Assembly: GCA_035512995.1 (NCBI GenBank)
Contig: DATKCY010000260.1
Coordinates: 1-9,120 of the forward strand
DNA from: Thermohalobaculum sp035512995
GTDB lineage: Bacteria > Pseudomonadota > Alphaproteobacteria > Rhodobacterales > Rhodobacteraceae
Length of the DNA: 9,120 bases
Direction: 5' to 3'
The notes below the pieces were generated by a model that saw only the letters and a program-made list of their open reading frames with translations, did no database searches and was not told the DNA's origin. The stretch's first letter is position 1. Each line of letters begins with the position of its first letter. Positions 1-6,049 of the stretch are shown here, one piece after another. Made by a program: the position numbers and the translations under genes.

Positions 1-723
1 CTGACCGGCATCCTGAACGGCATCGACGAGGACGTCTGGGACCCCGTCACCGACCACCACCTCGCCCAGCCCTATGGGCCCCGCAACCTGAACTCCAAGC
101 GCGCGAACCGCCGCAAGCTGATCGAGCGCTACCGGCTGGCGGCGGGCGAGGGCCCCGTCTTCGGCGTCGTCAGCCGCATGACCGAGCAGAAGGGCCTCGA
201 CCTGCTCGCCGCCGCCCTGCCCCGGCTGATCGCGCGCGACGGCCGGCTCGCGCTCCTCGGCGACGGCGACGCCGAGGTCGTGCAGGCGTTCCGCGAGGCC
301 GCGAGCGCCTGGCCCGGCCGGATCGGCTTGGTCGCCGGCTGGGACGAGACGCTGGCGCACCGGCTGATCGCCGGCGCGGACGCGATCCTGCTGCCGTCCC
401 GGTTCGAGCCCTGCGGGCTGACCCAGCTCTACGGCCTCCGCTACGCCACCATCCCCGTGGTCGCGCGCACCGGCGGCCTCGCCGACACCGTGATCGACCA
501 CAACGAGGCGGCGTCGGCCGCCGAGTGCTCGACCGGCTTCGTGCACGCGCCCGACAGCGTGCGCGCGCTCGCCGACGCGATCGACCGCGCGTGCGACGCC
601 TTCGCCGACCCGCCCGCCTGGGGCGGCCTGATGGCGCGCGCGGCCGGGCACCCCGTGGGCTGGGAGAATTCGGCCCTCGCCTACGCCGATCTCTACCGAG
701 CGATCCTGGAGGAGCGCGCATGA
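1..723 (+). CDS. glgA: Glycogen synthase (ADP-glucose, GT5), C-terminal part
   Basis: This is the last 240 codons of a bacterial glycogen synthase; the N-terminal half lies beyond the left edge, so the frame is open from base 1. The enzyme transfers glucose from ADP-glucose to the non-reducing end of an alpha-1,4-glucan in the cytoplasm. Visible family motifs are GILNGIDEDVWDP at the very start, VSRMTEQKGLDLL (about 166-204; the Lys at 190-192 corresponds to the nucleotide-sugar-binding Lys of the QKGLDL motif), and LPSRFEPCGLTQLYGL with the conserved catalytic-site Glu at 406-408. TGGLADTV follows. Together these are the C-terminal Rossmann domain of the GT-B fold. Its stop codon overlaps the pgm start (ATGA, 720-723), so the two genes are probably translationally coupled and share an mRNA. 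The motif match is near identical to well-studied GlgA proteins, so the assignment is very secure; only the length and start are unknown. Confidence 0.97.
   Translation: MTGILNGIDEDVWDPVTDHHLAQPYGPRNLNSKRANRRKLIERYRLAAGEGPVFGVVSRMTEQKGLDLLAAALPRLIARDGRLALLGDGDAEVVQAFREAASAWPGRIGLVAGWDETLAHRLIAGADAILLPSRFEPCGLTQLYGLRYATIPVVARTGGLADTVIDHNEAASAAECSTGFVHAPDSVRALADAIDRACDAFADPPAWGGLMARAAGHPVGWENSALAYADLYRAILEERA
708..714 (+). promoter_or_regulatory. Ribosome binding site of pgm
   Basis: GGAGGAG lies inside the last codons of glgA, five bases before the ATG at 720. This strong Shine-Dalgarno match decides the pgm start: the same frame is open back to an ATG at 525, but that upstream part is glgA read in another frame. 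Confidence 0.8.
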
Positions 724-2351
724 CCGTGAAGACCGTCCCGACGGAGCCGATCGAGGGCCAGAAGCCCGGCACCTCGGGCCTCCGCGCCCGCACCCGCACC
801 TTCATGGCGCCGGGCTACCTCGAGAACTTCGTGCAGGCGATCTTCAACGCGATCGGCGGCGTCGAGGGCAAGGCGCTGACCCTCGGCGGCGACGGCCGCT
901 TCTTCAATGACAAGGCCTGCCAGACGATCCTGAAGATGGCCGCCGCAAACGGCGCCGCGCGCGTGCTGGTCGGCCGGGACGGCCTGCTCTCGACCCCGGC
1001 CGCCTCCGCCGTGATTCGCGAGCGCGGGACGGACGGCGGCATCATCCTCTCGGCCAGCCACAACCCGGGCGGCGAGGACGGCGACTTCGGCATCAAGTAC
1101 AACATCCCGGCCGGCGGCCCGGCCCCGGAATCGGTCACCGGCGCGATCCACGAGGAGACGCTGCGGATCGCCGAGTACCGCATCCTCGACGCCCCCGACA
1201 TCGACCTCGGGAGCGACGGCGAGCAGCGCCTCGGGCCCATGACGGTCGAGGTCATCGACCCGGTCGCGATCTATGCCGGACTGATGGAGCGCCTGTTCGA
1301 CCTCGACGCGATCAGCGGCCTCTTCGCTGGCGGATTCACCATGCGCTTCGACGCGATGCACGCGATCACGGGCCCCTACGCCCGCGCGATCCTCGAGGAC
1401 CGGCTCGGCGCCCCCGCCGGCACCGTCATGAACGGCACGCCGCTGCCCGACTTCGGCGGCGGCCACCCGGACCCGAACCCGGCGCATGCGCCCGAGCTGA
1501 TGGCGCTGATGATGGGCGGGCAAGCGCCCGACTTCGGCGCGGCGTCGGACGGCGACGGCGACCGCAACATGATCCTCGGCCGCGGCGTCTACCTGAACCC
1601 CTCCGACAGCCTGGCGGTGCTGGCCGCGAACGCGCACCTCGCGCCGGGCTATGCCGGCGGCCTCAGGGGCGTCGCCCGCTCGATGCCGACCAGCCGCGCC
1701 GTCGACCGCGTGGCCGAAAAGCTCGGGATCGAGGCGCACGAGACCCCGACCGGCTGGAAGTTCTTCGGCACCCTGCTCGACGCCGGCCGCGCGACGATCT
1801 GCGGCGAGGAGAGCTTCGGCACCGGCTCGGACCATGTGCGCGAGAAGGACGGCCTCTGGGCCGTGCTGCTCTGGCTGAACATCCTCGCGGTCCGGCGCCA
1901 GTCGGTCGCCGAGGTGCTGGAGGCGCACTGGGCGGAGTACGGCCGCGACTACTACTCGCGCCACGACTACGAGGGCCTCGACGCGGCCGAGGCGCAGGCG
2001 CTTATGCAGGACCTGCGCGACCGGCTGCCCGATCTTGCCGGCGCGAATCACTCCGGCCTGACCGTCACCGCGGCCGACGATTTCGCCTATAAGGACCCCG
2101 TGGACGGCACGATTGCCCGCAATCAGGGCATTCGGGTTCATTTTTCCGGGAATTCACGTGCCGTTTTCCGCTTGTCGGGTACCGGAACGGCCGGAGCTAC
2201 GCTAAGAGTGTATGTTGAAAGCTTCGAGAGCGACTCGGGATCAACCGGGCGCGAGACGAGTGAGGCGCTGGCAGCTGTAGGGGATGCGGCCGCGGCGATC
2301 GCGGGAATAAGGGAGCGCACCGGGCGCGAAAAGCCCGATGTCGTGACCTGA
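720..2351 (+). CDS. pgm: Alpha-D-glucose phosphate-specific phosphoglucomutase
   Basis: This 543-residue alpha-phosphohexomutase interconverts glucose-1-phosphate and glucose-6-phosphate. It joins glycogen synthesis and breakdown to glycolysis and to sugar-nucleotide synthesis. All four active-site elements are readable: the phosphoserine loop SASHNP (residues 111-116, catalytic Ser113), the Mg2+ loop DGDGDR (277-282), the sugar-binding loop GEESFG (362-367) and the phosphate-binding loop SGTGT (486-490). The length matches the roughly 540-residue proteins of glycogen operons such as the Agrobacterium one. The chosen start follows a GGAGGAG site and overlaps the glgA stop by four bases; starting upstream at 525 would add a stretch that is plainly glgA out of frame. 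The last part of the gene (about 2100-2220) is only about 55% G+C and uses codons such as AGA, CTA and TTG that are rare elsewhere here, although the protein stays family-like. Confidence 0.97.
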   Translation: MTVKTVPTEPIEGQKPGTSGLRARTRTFMAPGYLENFVQAIFNAIGGVEGKALTLGGDGRFFNDKACQTILKMAAANGAARVLVGRDGLLSTPAASAVIRERGTDGGIILSASHNPGGEDGDFGIKYNIPAGGPAPESVTGAIHEETLRIAEYRILDAPDIDLGSDGEQRLGPMTVEVIDPVAIYAGLMERLFDLDAISGLFAGGFTMRFDAMHAITGPYARAILEDRLGAPAGTVMNGTPLPDFGGGHPDPNPAHAPELMALMMGGQAPDFGAASDGDGDRNMILGRGVYLNPSDSLAVLAANAHLAPGYAGGLRGVARSMPTSRAVDRVAEKLGIEAHETPTGWKFFGTLLDAGRATICGEESFGTGSDHVREKDGLWAVLLWLNILAVRRQSVAEVLEAHWAEYGRDYYSRHDYEGLDAAEAQALMQDLRDRLPDLAGANHSGLTVTAADDFAYKDPVDGTIARNQGIRVHFSGNSRAVFRLSGTGTAGATLRVYVESFESDSGSTGRETSEALAAVGDAAAAIAGIRERTGREKPDVVT

Positions 2352-2383
2352 CCCGCGCGGGATGGTACTGCGTCGCGGGGGGA
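2352..2383 (+). promoter_or_regulatory. glgP leader: palindrome and Shine-Dalgarno
   Basis: The 36-base gap after the pgm stop begins with the perfect palindrome CCCGCGCGGG (2352-2361) and carries the purine-rich site GGGGGGA (2377-2383), four bases before the glgP ATG. CCCGCG (2352-2357) can also pair with CGCGGG (2374-2379), which would partly cover the Shine-Dalgarno sequence. Whether this matters is unknown. The short gap suggests glgP is co-transcribed with pgm. Confidence 0.4.
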
Positions 2384-2387
2384 CTCG

Positions 2388-4787
2388 ATGAACGTTCACA
2401 CTGGTGCCGCGCCGAACGTGCGGCACGCGCCGGACGAGCTGGGGCAGGCGCTCGACCGCCGGCTGAAATACGACCTCGGCAAGGACCCGGCGGCGGCGAC
2501 GCTCACCGACTGGCGCCACGCGCTGTCGGGCGCGATCCGCGACCTGGTCGTCGATCCCTGGTTCGCCACCACCCACCGCGTCTACCGCGAGGGCCGCAAG
2601 CGCGTCTACTACCTCTCGATGGAGTTCCTGATCGGGCGCCTGCTCGAGGACGCGATCTCCAATCTCGGCCTCGGCGCGGCGGCGCGCGAGGCGGTCGAGG
2701 CGCGTGGAGTCGACTACGAAGCGCTGCTGGCCGACGAGCCCGACGCGGCGCTCGGCAACGGCGGCCTCGGCCGGCTCGCGGCCTGCTTCCTCGACTCGAT
2801 GTCGACCATCGGCGTGCCCGCCATGGGCTACGGCATCCGCTACCAGCACGGCCTGTTCCGCCAGAGCTTCGACCACGGCCGGCAGGTCGAGGAGGCCGAG
2901 GACTGGCTGCGCCAGACGCATGCGTGGGAGTACGAGCGCGCCGAGGCGACCTACCCGATCGGCTTCGGCGGCCGCATGAACGGCCTCGGCTGGGAGCCCG
3001 AGGAGACCGTGCTCGCCAGCGCCCACGACATGCCGGTGCCGGGCTGGGGCGCGCGCTGGGTCAACACGCTCCGCCTCTGGTCGGCCAAGCCCGTCCGCGC
3101 CTTCGAGCTCGGCTCGTTCAACCGCGGCGACTATGTCGGCGCCGCCGCGCCCGAGGTGCTGGCGGAGACGATCAGCCGGGTCCTCTATCCCGACGACACG
3201 ACGGCCCAGGGCAAGGAGCTCAGGCTGAAGCAGGAGTACTTCTTCACCGCCGCCTCGCTCGCCGACATCATGCGCCGGTTCCTCAGCCAGGAGGGCGACC
3301 CGCGCAGGCTGCCCGCGCACGCGGCGATCCAGCTCAACGACACCCATCCCGCGATCGCGGTGCCGGAGCTCGTCCGCGTCCTGATCGACGGCCACGGCCT
3401 CGGCTTCGACGAGGCGTTCGACACCACCCGCGCCTGCCTCAGCTACACCAATCACACGCTGATGCCCGAGGCGCTGGAGCGCTGGCCGGTCGAGCTGATG
3501 GGCCGCGTCCTGCCCCGCCATCTCGAGCTGATGGAGCGGATCGACGCGCGCCACGCGGCCGAGACGCGCCGGCCCGACAGCGTGCGCATCCTCGACGGCG
3601 GCACCGTGCGCATGGGCGACCTCGCCTTCATCGGCACGCACAAGGTGAACGGCGTCTCGGCGCTCCACACCGAGCTCATGCGCGGGACCGTGTTCGCGGA
3701 CCTCCACGCGCTCCACCCCGACCGGATCGTCAACCAGACGAACGGGATCACGCCGCGCCGCTGGCTCCAGACCTGCAACCCGGGGCTCGGCGCGCTGATC
3801 ACCGAGCGCATCGGACCTGCCTGGGTCACCGACCTCGACCAGCTCGCCCGCCTCGCGCCGCTGGCCGACGACGAGGGGTTCCGCGCGCGCTTCGCGGCCG
3901 CCAAACGCCACAACAAGGAACGGCTGGCCCGCTGGCTCGGCGACGCCCATGGGCTCGCGGTCTCGCCGGACGCCATGTTCGACGTGCAGATCAAGCGCAT
4001 CCACGAATACAAGCGCCAGCTCCTGAACATCCTCGAGACGATCGCGGCCTGGAACGCCATGCGCCGCGAGCCGGAGGCCCCGTGGGCGACGCGCGTGCGG
4101 CTCTTCGGCGGCAAGGCGGCGCCGGGCTACGCGATGGCCAAGCAGATCATCCGGCTGATCAACGACGCAGGCCGCGTCATCAACGCCGACCCGGCGACGC
4201 GCGCGCGCCTCGCGGTCGTCTACCCGCCGAACTACAACGTCTCGATGGCCGAGCGGATCATCCCGGCGGCCGACCTCAGCGAGCAGATCTCGACCGCGGG
4301 GACCGAGGCGTCGGGCACCGGCAACATGAAGCTCGCGCTCAATGGCGCGCTCACCATCGGCACCCTCGACGGCGCCAATGTCGAGCTGCGCGAGGCGGTC
4401 GGCCCGGACAACATCTTCATCTTCGGCATGACCGCCCCCGAGGCGGCCGAGCGCCGCGCCGCCGGCTACCAGCCCACCGCCGCGATCGCGGCCGAGCCGC
4501 GGCTGGCCGAGGTGCTGGATCAGGTCAGCTCGGGCCTGTTCTCGCCCGAGGAGCCCGACCGCTACGCCGGCCTCGTCGCCGACCTCCGCTTCCACGACCG
4601 CTTCATGGTCGCGGCCGACTTCGGCGCCTACTACGCGGCGCAGCGCGCGGTCGACGCCCTCTGGCACGACCAGGACGAGTGGACCCGCCGCGCGGTGCTG
4701 AACACCGCCCGCTCGGGCCGCTTCTCGTCCGACCGCACGATCCGCGGCTACGCCCGCGACATCTGGGACACGCCGCCGCTCTTCTGA
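2388..4787 (+). CDS. glgP: Glycogen/alpha-glucan phosphorylase (GT35)
   Basis: This 799-residue, full-length PLP-dependent phosphorylase cleaves terminal alpha-1,4-linked glucose from glycogen with inorganic phosphate, giving glucose-1-phosphate, which the neighbouring Pgm can use. Hallmarks in order are YYLSMEFLIGR near the N-terminus, GNGGLGRLAACF (residues 123-134), SYTNHTLMPEALE (352-364), NQTNGITPRRW (449-459), DVQIKRIHEYKRQ (532-544) and the cofactor site EASGTGNMKLALNG with the PLP-binding Lys648. The downstream GTLDGANVE is also typical. No long N-terminal regulatory extension like that of animal phosphorylases is apparent; the protein begins almost directly with the catalytic region. 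The start is supported by GGGGGGA four bases upstream. GlgP and MalP-type maltodextrin phosphorylases are close relatives; the position beside glgA and pgm favours glycogen as substrate. Confidence 0.97.
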   Translation: MNVHTGAAPNVRHAPDELGQALDRRLKYDLGKDPAAATLTDWRHALSGAIRDLVVDPWFATTHRVYREGRKRVYYLSMEFLIGRLLEDAISNLGLGAAAREAVEARGVDYEALLADEPDAALGNGGLGRLAACFLDSMSTIGVPAMGYGIRYQHGLFRQSFDHGRQVEEAEDWLRQTHAWEYERAEATYPIGFGGRMNGLGWEPEETVLASAHDMPVPGWGARWVNTLRLWSAKPVRAFELGSFNRGDYVGAAAPEVLAETISRVLYPDDTTAQGKELRLKQEYFFTAASLADIMRRFLSQEGDPRRLPAHAAIQLNDTHPAIAVPELVRVLIDGHGLGFDEAFDTTRACLSYTNHTLMPEALERWPVELMGRVLPRHLELMERIDARHAAETRRPDSVRILDGGTVRMGDLAFIGTHKVNGVSALHTELMRGTVFADLHALHPDRIVNQTNGITPRRWLQTCNPGLGALITERIGPAWVTDLDQLARLAPLADDEGFRARFAAAKRHNKERLARWLGDAHGLAVSPDAMFDVQIKRIHEYKRQLLNILETIAAWNAMRREPEAPWATRVRLFGGKAAPGYAMAKQIIRLINDAGRVINADPATRARLAVVYPPNYNVSMAERIIPAADLSEQISTAGTEASGTGNMKLALNGALTIGTLDGANVELREAVGPDNIFIFGMTAPEAAERRAAGYQPTAAIAAEPRLAEVLDQVSSGLFSPEEPDRYAGLVADLRFHDRFMVAADFGAYYAAQRAVDALWHDQDEWTRRAVLNTARSGRFSSDRTIRGYARDIWDTPPLF

Positions 4788-4862
4788 GCCCGGCGGCCGC
4801 GGATTGCGCCTCCTCGTCCGATGACGTCACAGACACCCCCGGTCCGGGTCCCAAGACGCAAC

Positions 4863-4888
4863 GGAACCGTTGGTGCTCCTGTCGGGTT
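4863..4888 (+). promoter_or_regulatory. Candidate EcfG-type (general stress sigma) promoter
   Basis: GGAACC (4863-4868) is followed, 17 bases after GGAAC, by GGTT (4885-4888). Alphaproteobacterial general-stress promoters recognised by EcfG/RpoE2 sigma factors have GGAAC at -35 and about CGTT (strictly TT after 18-19 bases) at -10. The match is good except for the first base of the -10 element. It lies in the 146-base gap after glgP, about 45 bases before the start of the small lipoprotein gene, so it would drive that gene. A housekeeping-type reading (TTGGTG at 4870, TATCGT at 4891) has only 15 bases between the elements and looks weaker. This is inference from motif and position. Confidence 0.45.
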
Positions 4889-4922
4889 TCTATCGTGTTC
4901 ACCAAAGAACCCTCGCTGATCC

Positions 4923-4928
4923 GGAGGA
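4923..4928 (+). promoter_or_regulatory. Ribosome binding site of the small lipoprotein gene
   Basis: GGAGGA lies five bases before the ATG at 4934. It is the main argument that the 51-codon frame is translated from this ATG; the same frame is open far upstream only because it shadows glgP. Confidence 0.75.
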
Positions 4929-4933
4929 TCATC

Positions 4934-5089
4934 ATGCCGAAGTTTCTCTTGCCGCTCCTGGGGGCGTTCGCCCTGACCTTCAGCCTGGCCGCCTGCGATG
5001 ACGACGACGCCGAGGTGGAGATCGAGACGCCCGAGGGCGAGACTGAGATCGAAACCGAGGGCGATACCGAGATCCAAACCGACGGCTGA
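4934..5089 (+). CDS. Small, highly acidic repeat lipoprotein, function unknown
   Basis: I do not recognise this 51-residue protein. It has a classic lipoprotein signal: MPK, a hydrophobic core (residues 4-20) and the lipobox LAAC with Cys21 as the predicted lipidated residue. The mature part would be only 31 residues, with 15 Asp or Glu and no Lys, Arg or His. Cys21 is followed by four Asp; in E. coli an Asp at +2 retains a lipoprotein in the inner membrane, so an outer leaflet inner-membrane position is possible. After this come three tandem units ending in EG or DG: residues 27-35, 36-43 and 44-51, pattern [E/D]-[V/T]-E-I-[E/Q]-T-(P)-[E/D]-G. The alternating acidic/hydrophobic order suggests short beta strands or a flexible acidic tail. 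It stands alone between glgP and convergent upp, with a strong ribosome binding site and a possible stress promoter. Size and context recall entericidin-like stress lipoproteins, but the sequence is not clearly similar. That it is a gene is likely; any role is unknown. Confidence 0.82.
   Translation: MPKFLLPLLGAFALTFSLAACDDDDAEVEIETPEGETEIETEGDTEIQTDG
5012..5086 (+). repeat. Three tandem 24-27 base coding repeats in the lipoprotein gene
   Basis: Units at 5012-5038, 5039-5062 and 5063-5086 encode EVEIETPEG, ETEIETEG and DTEIQTDG. The bases are partly diverged (GAGATCGAGACG, GAGATCGAAACC and GAGATCCAAACC in the cores) while the residue pattern is kept. This points to old internal duplication kept at the protein level rather than recent slippage. 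Confidence 0.75.
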
Positions 5090-5109
5090 TCCCGACTGAC
5101 CGGGCGCCG

Positions 5110-5143
5110 GGCCGCCAGCCCCCCGCGGGCGGCCGACGGCCGC
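5110..5143. terminator. GC-rich hairpins downstream of the lipoprotein gene
   Basis: GGCCGCC (5110-5116) pairs with GGCGGCC (5128-5134). Alternatively GCGGCC (5129-5134) pairs with GGCCGC (5138-5143) across a three-base loop. The two structures are mutually exclusive. No T-run follows, and in DNA this GC-rich such stems also arise by chance, so a role in ending the lipoprotein transcript is only tentative. Confidence 0.3.
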
Positions 5144-5174
5144 GTCCCGGACGACGGGGCGCTAGCGTCAGACT

Positions 5175-5200
5175 CCAACAGCCCGCACCCGGGCTGTCGG
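5175..5200. terminator. Candidate bidirectional terminator hairpin
   Basis: ACAGCCCG (5178-5185) and CGGGCTGT (5190-5197) form a perfect 8-bp stem with the loop CACC, extended by two more pairs (CC 5175-5176 with GG 5199-5200) after one mismatch. It sits between the convergent lipoprotein and upp genes, where a shared terminator is expected. Neither side has a clear T-run, so the call rests on the stem and its position. Confidence 0.5.
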
Positions 5201-5252
5201 ACCGTACTCGCGAAGCTGCTGTGAACTTATCGGATCCGTTCCGGTCGAGCCA

Positions 5253-5915
5253 CTAGGCGACCCCGTGCCCCTTGGTGCCGAACAGCCGGTCGCCGGCGTC
5301 GCCGAGGCCCGGCCGGATATAGGCCTTCTCGTCGAGCTCGCGGTCCATCGCCGCGGCCGTGACGGGCACGTCCGGGTGCGCCGCCGCGAACTTCGCGGCC
5401 CCCTCGGGCGCGCAGACGAGCGCCAGGAACCGGACGTCGCGGGCGCCGGCCTCCTTGGCCCGGCTCACCGCCGCGATCGCCGAGCCCGCCGTCGCCAGCA
5501 TCGGATCGACCAGCACCGTCACGCGGTCCCGGATGTCGTCCGGCAGCTTCCTCAGGTACTCGACCGGCTGCATCGTCTCGTGGTCGCGGTAGAGGCCGAT
5601 ATGCCCCACCCGCGCCGACGGCATGAGGTCGAGCAGCCCCTGCATCAGCCCCTCGCCCGCGCGCAGGATCGAGACGAAGCACAGCTTCTTGCCCGCGAGC
5701 TGCCGCCCGGTCATGCGCTCGAGCGGGGTCTCGATCGGCACCTCCTCGAGCGGCAGGTCGCTGAGCAGCTCGTAGGCGAGCAGCATCGAGATCTCGCGCA
5801 AGAGCGCCCGGAACTTCGCGGTCGAGGTCCGGACGTCCCGCATCTTCGTCAGCTTGTGCTCGATCAGCGGGTGCCGGACGATCGTGAAGCTGGCGGGAAT
5901 GCGGGGCTCGGTCAT
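5253..5915 (-). CDS. upp: Uracil phosphoribosyltransferase
   Basis: This 220-residue enzyme of pyrimidine salvage joins uracil and PRPP to give UMP and pyrophosphate in the cytoplasm. Family signatures are SILRAGEGLMQGLLDLMP (82-99), IGLYRDHET (106-114), the PRPP-binding loop VDPMLATAGS (136-145) and the uracil-binding C-terminus YIRPGLGDAGDRLFGT (199-214). The length is slightly above the usual 208-210 residues because of a short N-terminal lead and the last few residues after FGTK. The ATG is preceded by GGAG (5922-5925 on the + strand, read on the minus strand) with a six-base spacer. It is transcribed alone, divergent from the HAD gene across 134 bases, and no permease or deaminase gene adjoins it. 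The identification is secure. Confidence 0.97.
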   Translation of the reverse strand: MTEPRIPASFTIVRHPLIEHKLTKMRDVRTSTAKFRALLREISMLLAYELLSDLPLEEVPIETPLERMTGRQLAGKKLCFVSILRAGEGLMQGLLDLMPSARVGHIGLYRDHETMQPVEYLRKLPDDIRDRVTVLVDPMLATAGSAIAAVSRAKEAGARDVRFLALVCAPEGAAKFAAAHPDVPVTAAAMDRELDEKAYIRPGLGDAGDRLFGTKGHGVA

Positions 5916-6049
5916 CGGGGACTCCGGTCAGGGGGCGCGGTCCGCCCTCCCTAGCGGCGGCGGCGCGGCGAATCCAGCGCCCGCGGGCTGGGCGCCGCGC
6001 GCGCGCCCCACTATGGTGGCCGGCCGGATGAGGCGGTTGGAGAGCTGGG
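5916..6049. other. Divergent intergenic region between upp and the HAD gene
   Basis: These 134 bases must hold the upstream signals of both upp (-) and the HAD-VOC pair (+). I can assign only the two ribosome binding sites: GGAG at 5922-5925 on the minus strand for upp, and GGAG at 6039-6042 for the HAD gene (seven bases before its ATG). An alternating CG run (5996-6006) and the palindrome CCGGCCGG (6020-6027) are present, but both are unsurprising at this base composition. No convincing -35/-10 pair was found. Confidence 0.5.

Noticed and set aside
525..719. Upstream extension of pgm to an ATG at 525
   Set aside because: The added 65 residues are glgA read in another frame and are Arg-rich. 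The GGAGGAG site and the ATGA overlap favour 720.
693..2141. 482-codon open frame antisense to pgm
   Set aside because: A codon-bias shadow with Val/Ala/Arg/Gly composition and no motif.
2241..4667. 808-codon open frame antisense to glgP
   Set aside because: It mirrors glgP codons on the opposite strand; in very GC-rich genes stop codons are rare there. The product is low-complexity Arg/Ala/Val/Gly/Asp sequence with no family motif, while glgP is unmistakable.
4822..4829. TGACGTCA palindrome upstream of the lipoprotein gene
   Set aside because: An isolated 8-base palindrome with no second copy in the gap; there is no regulator I could tie to it.
2924..5089. 721-codon + strand frame running through glgP into the small lipoprotein
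   Set aside because: The upstream part is glgP out of frame (Arg/Pro/Ala-rich). The lipoprotein has its own ribosome binding site and signal peptide beginning at 4934, so only the last 51 codons are taken as real.
5265..5954. 229-codon frame antisense to upp
   Set aside because: A shadow of upp without motifs; upp has an intact, typical sequence.
5996..6006. Alternating CG run that could adopt Z-DNA
   Set aside because: Only 11 bases long and expected at this base composition; no functional link visible.
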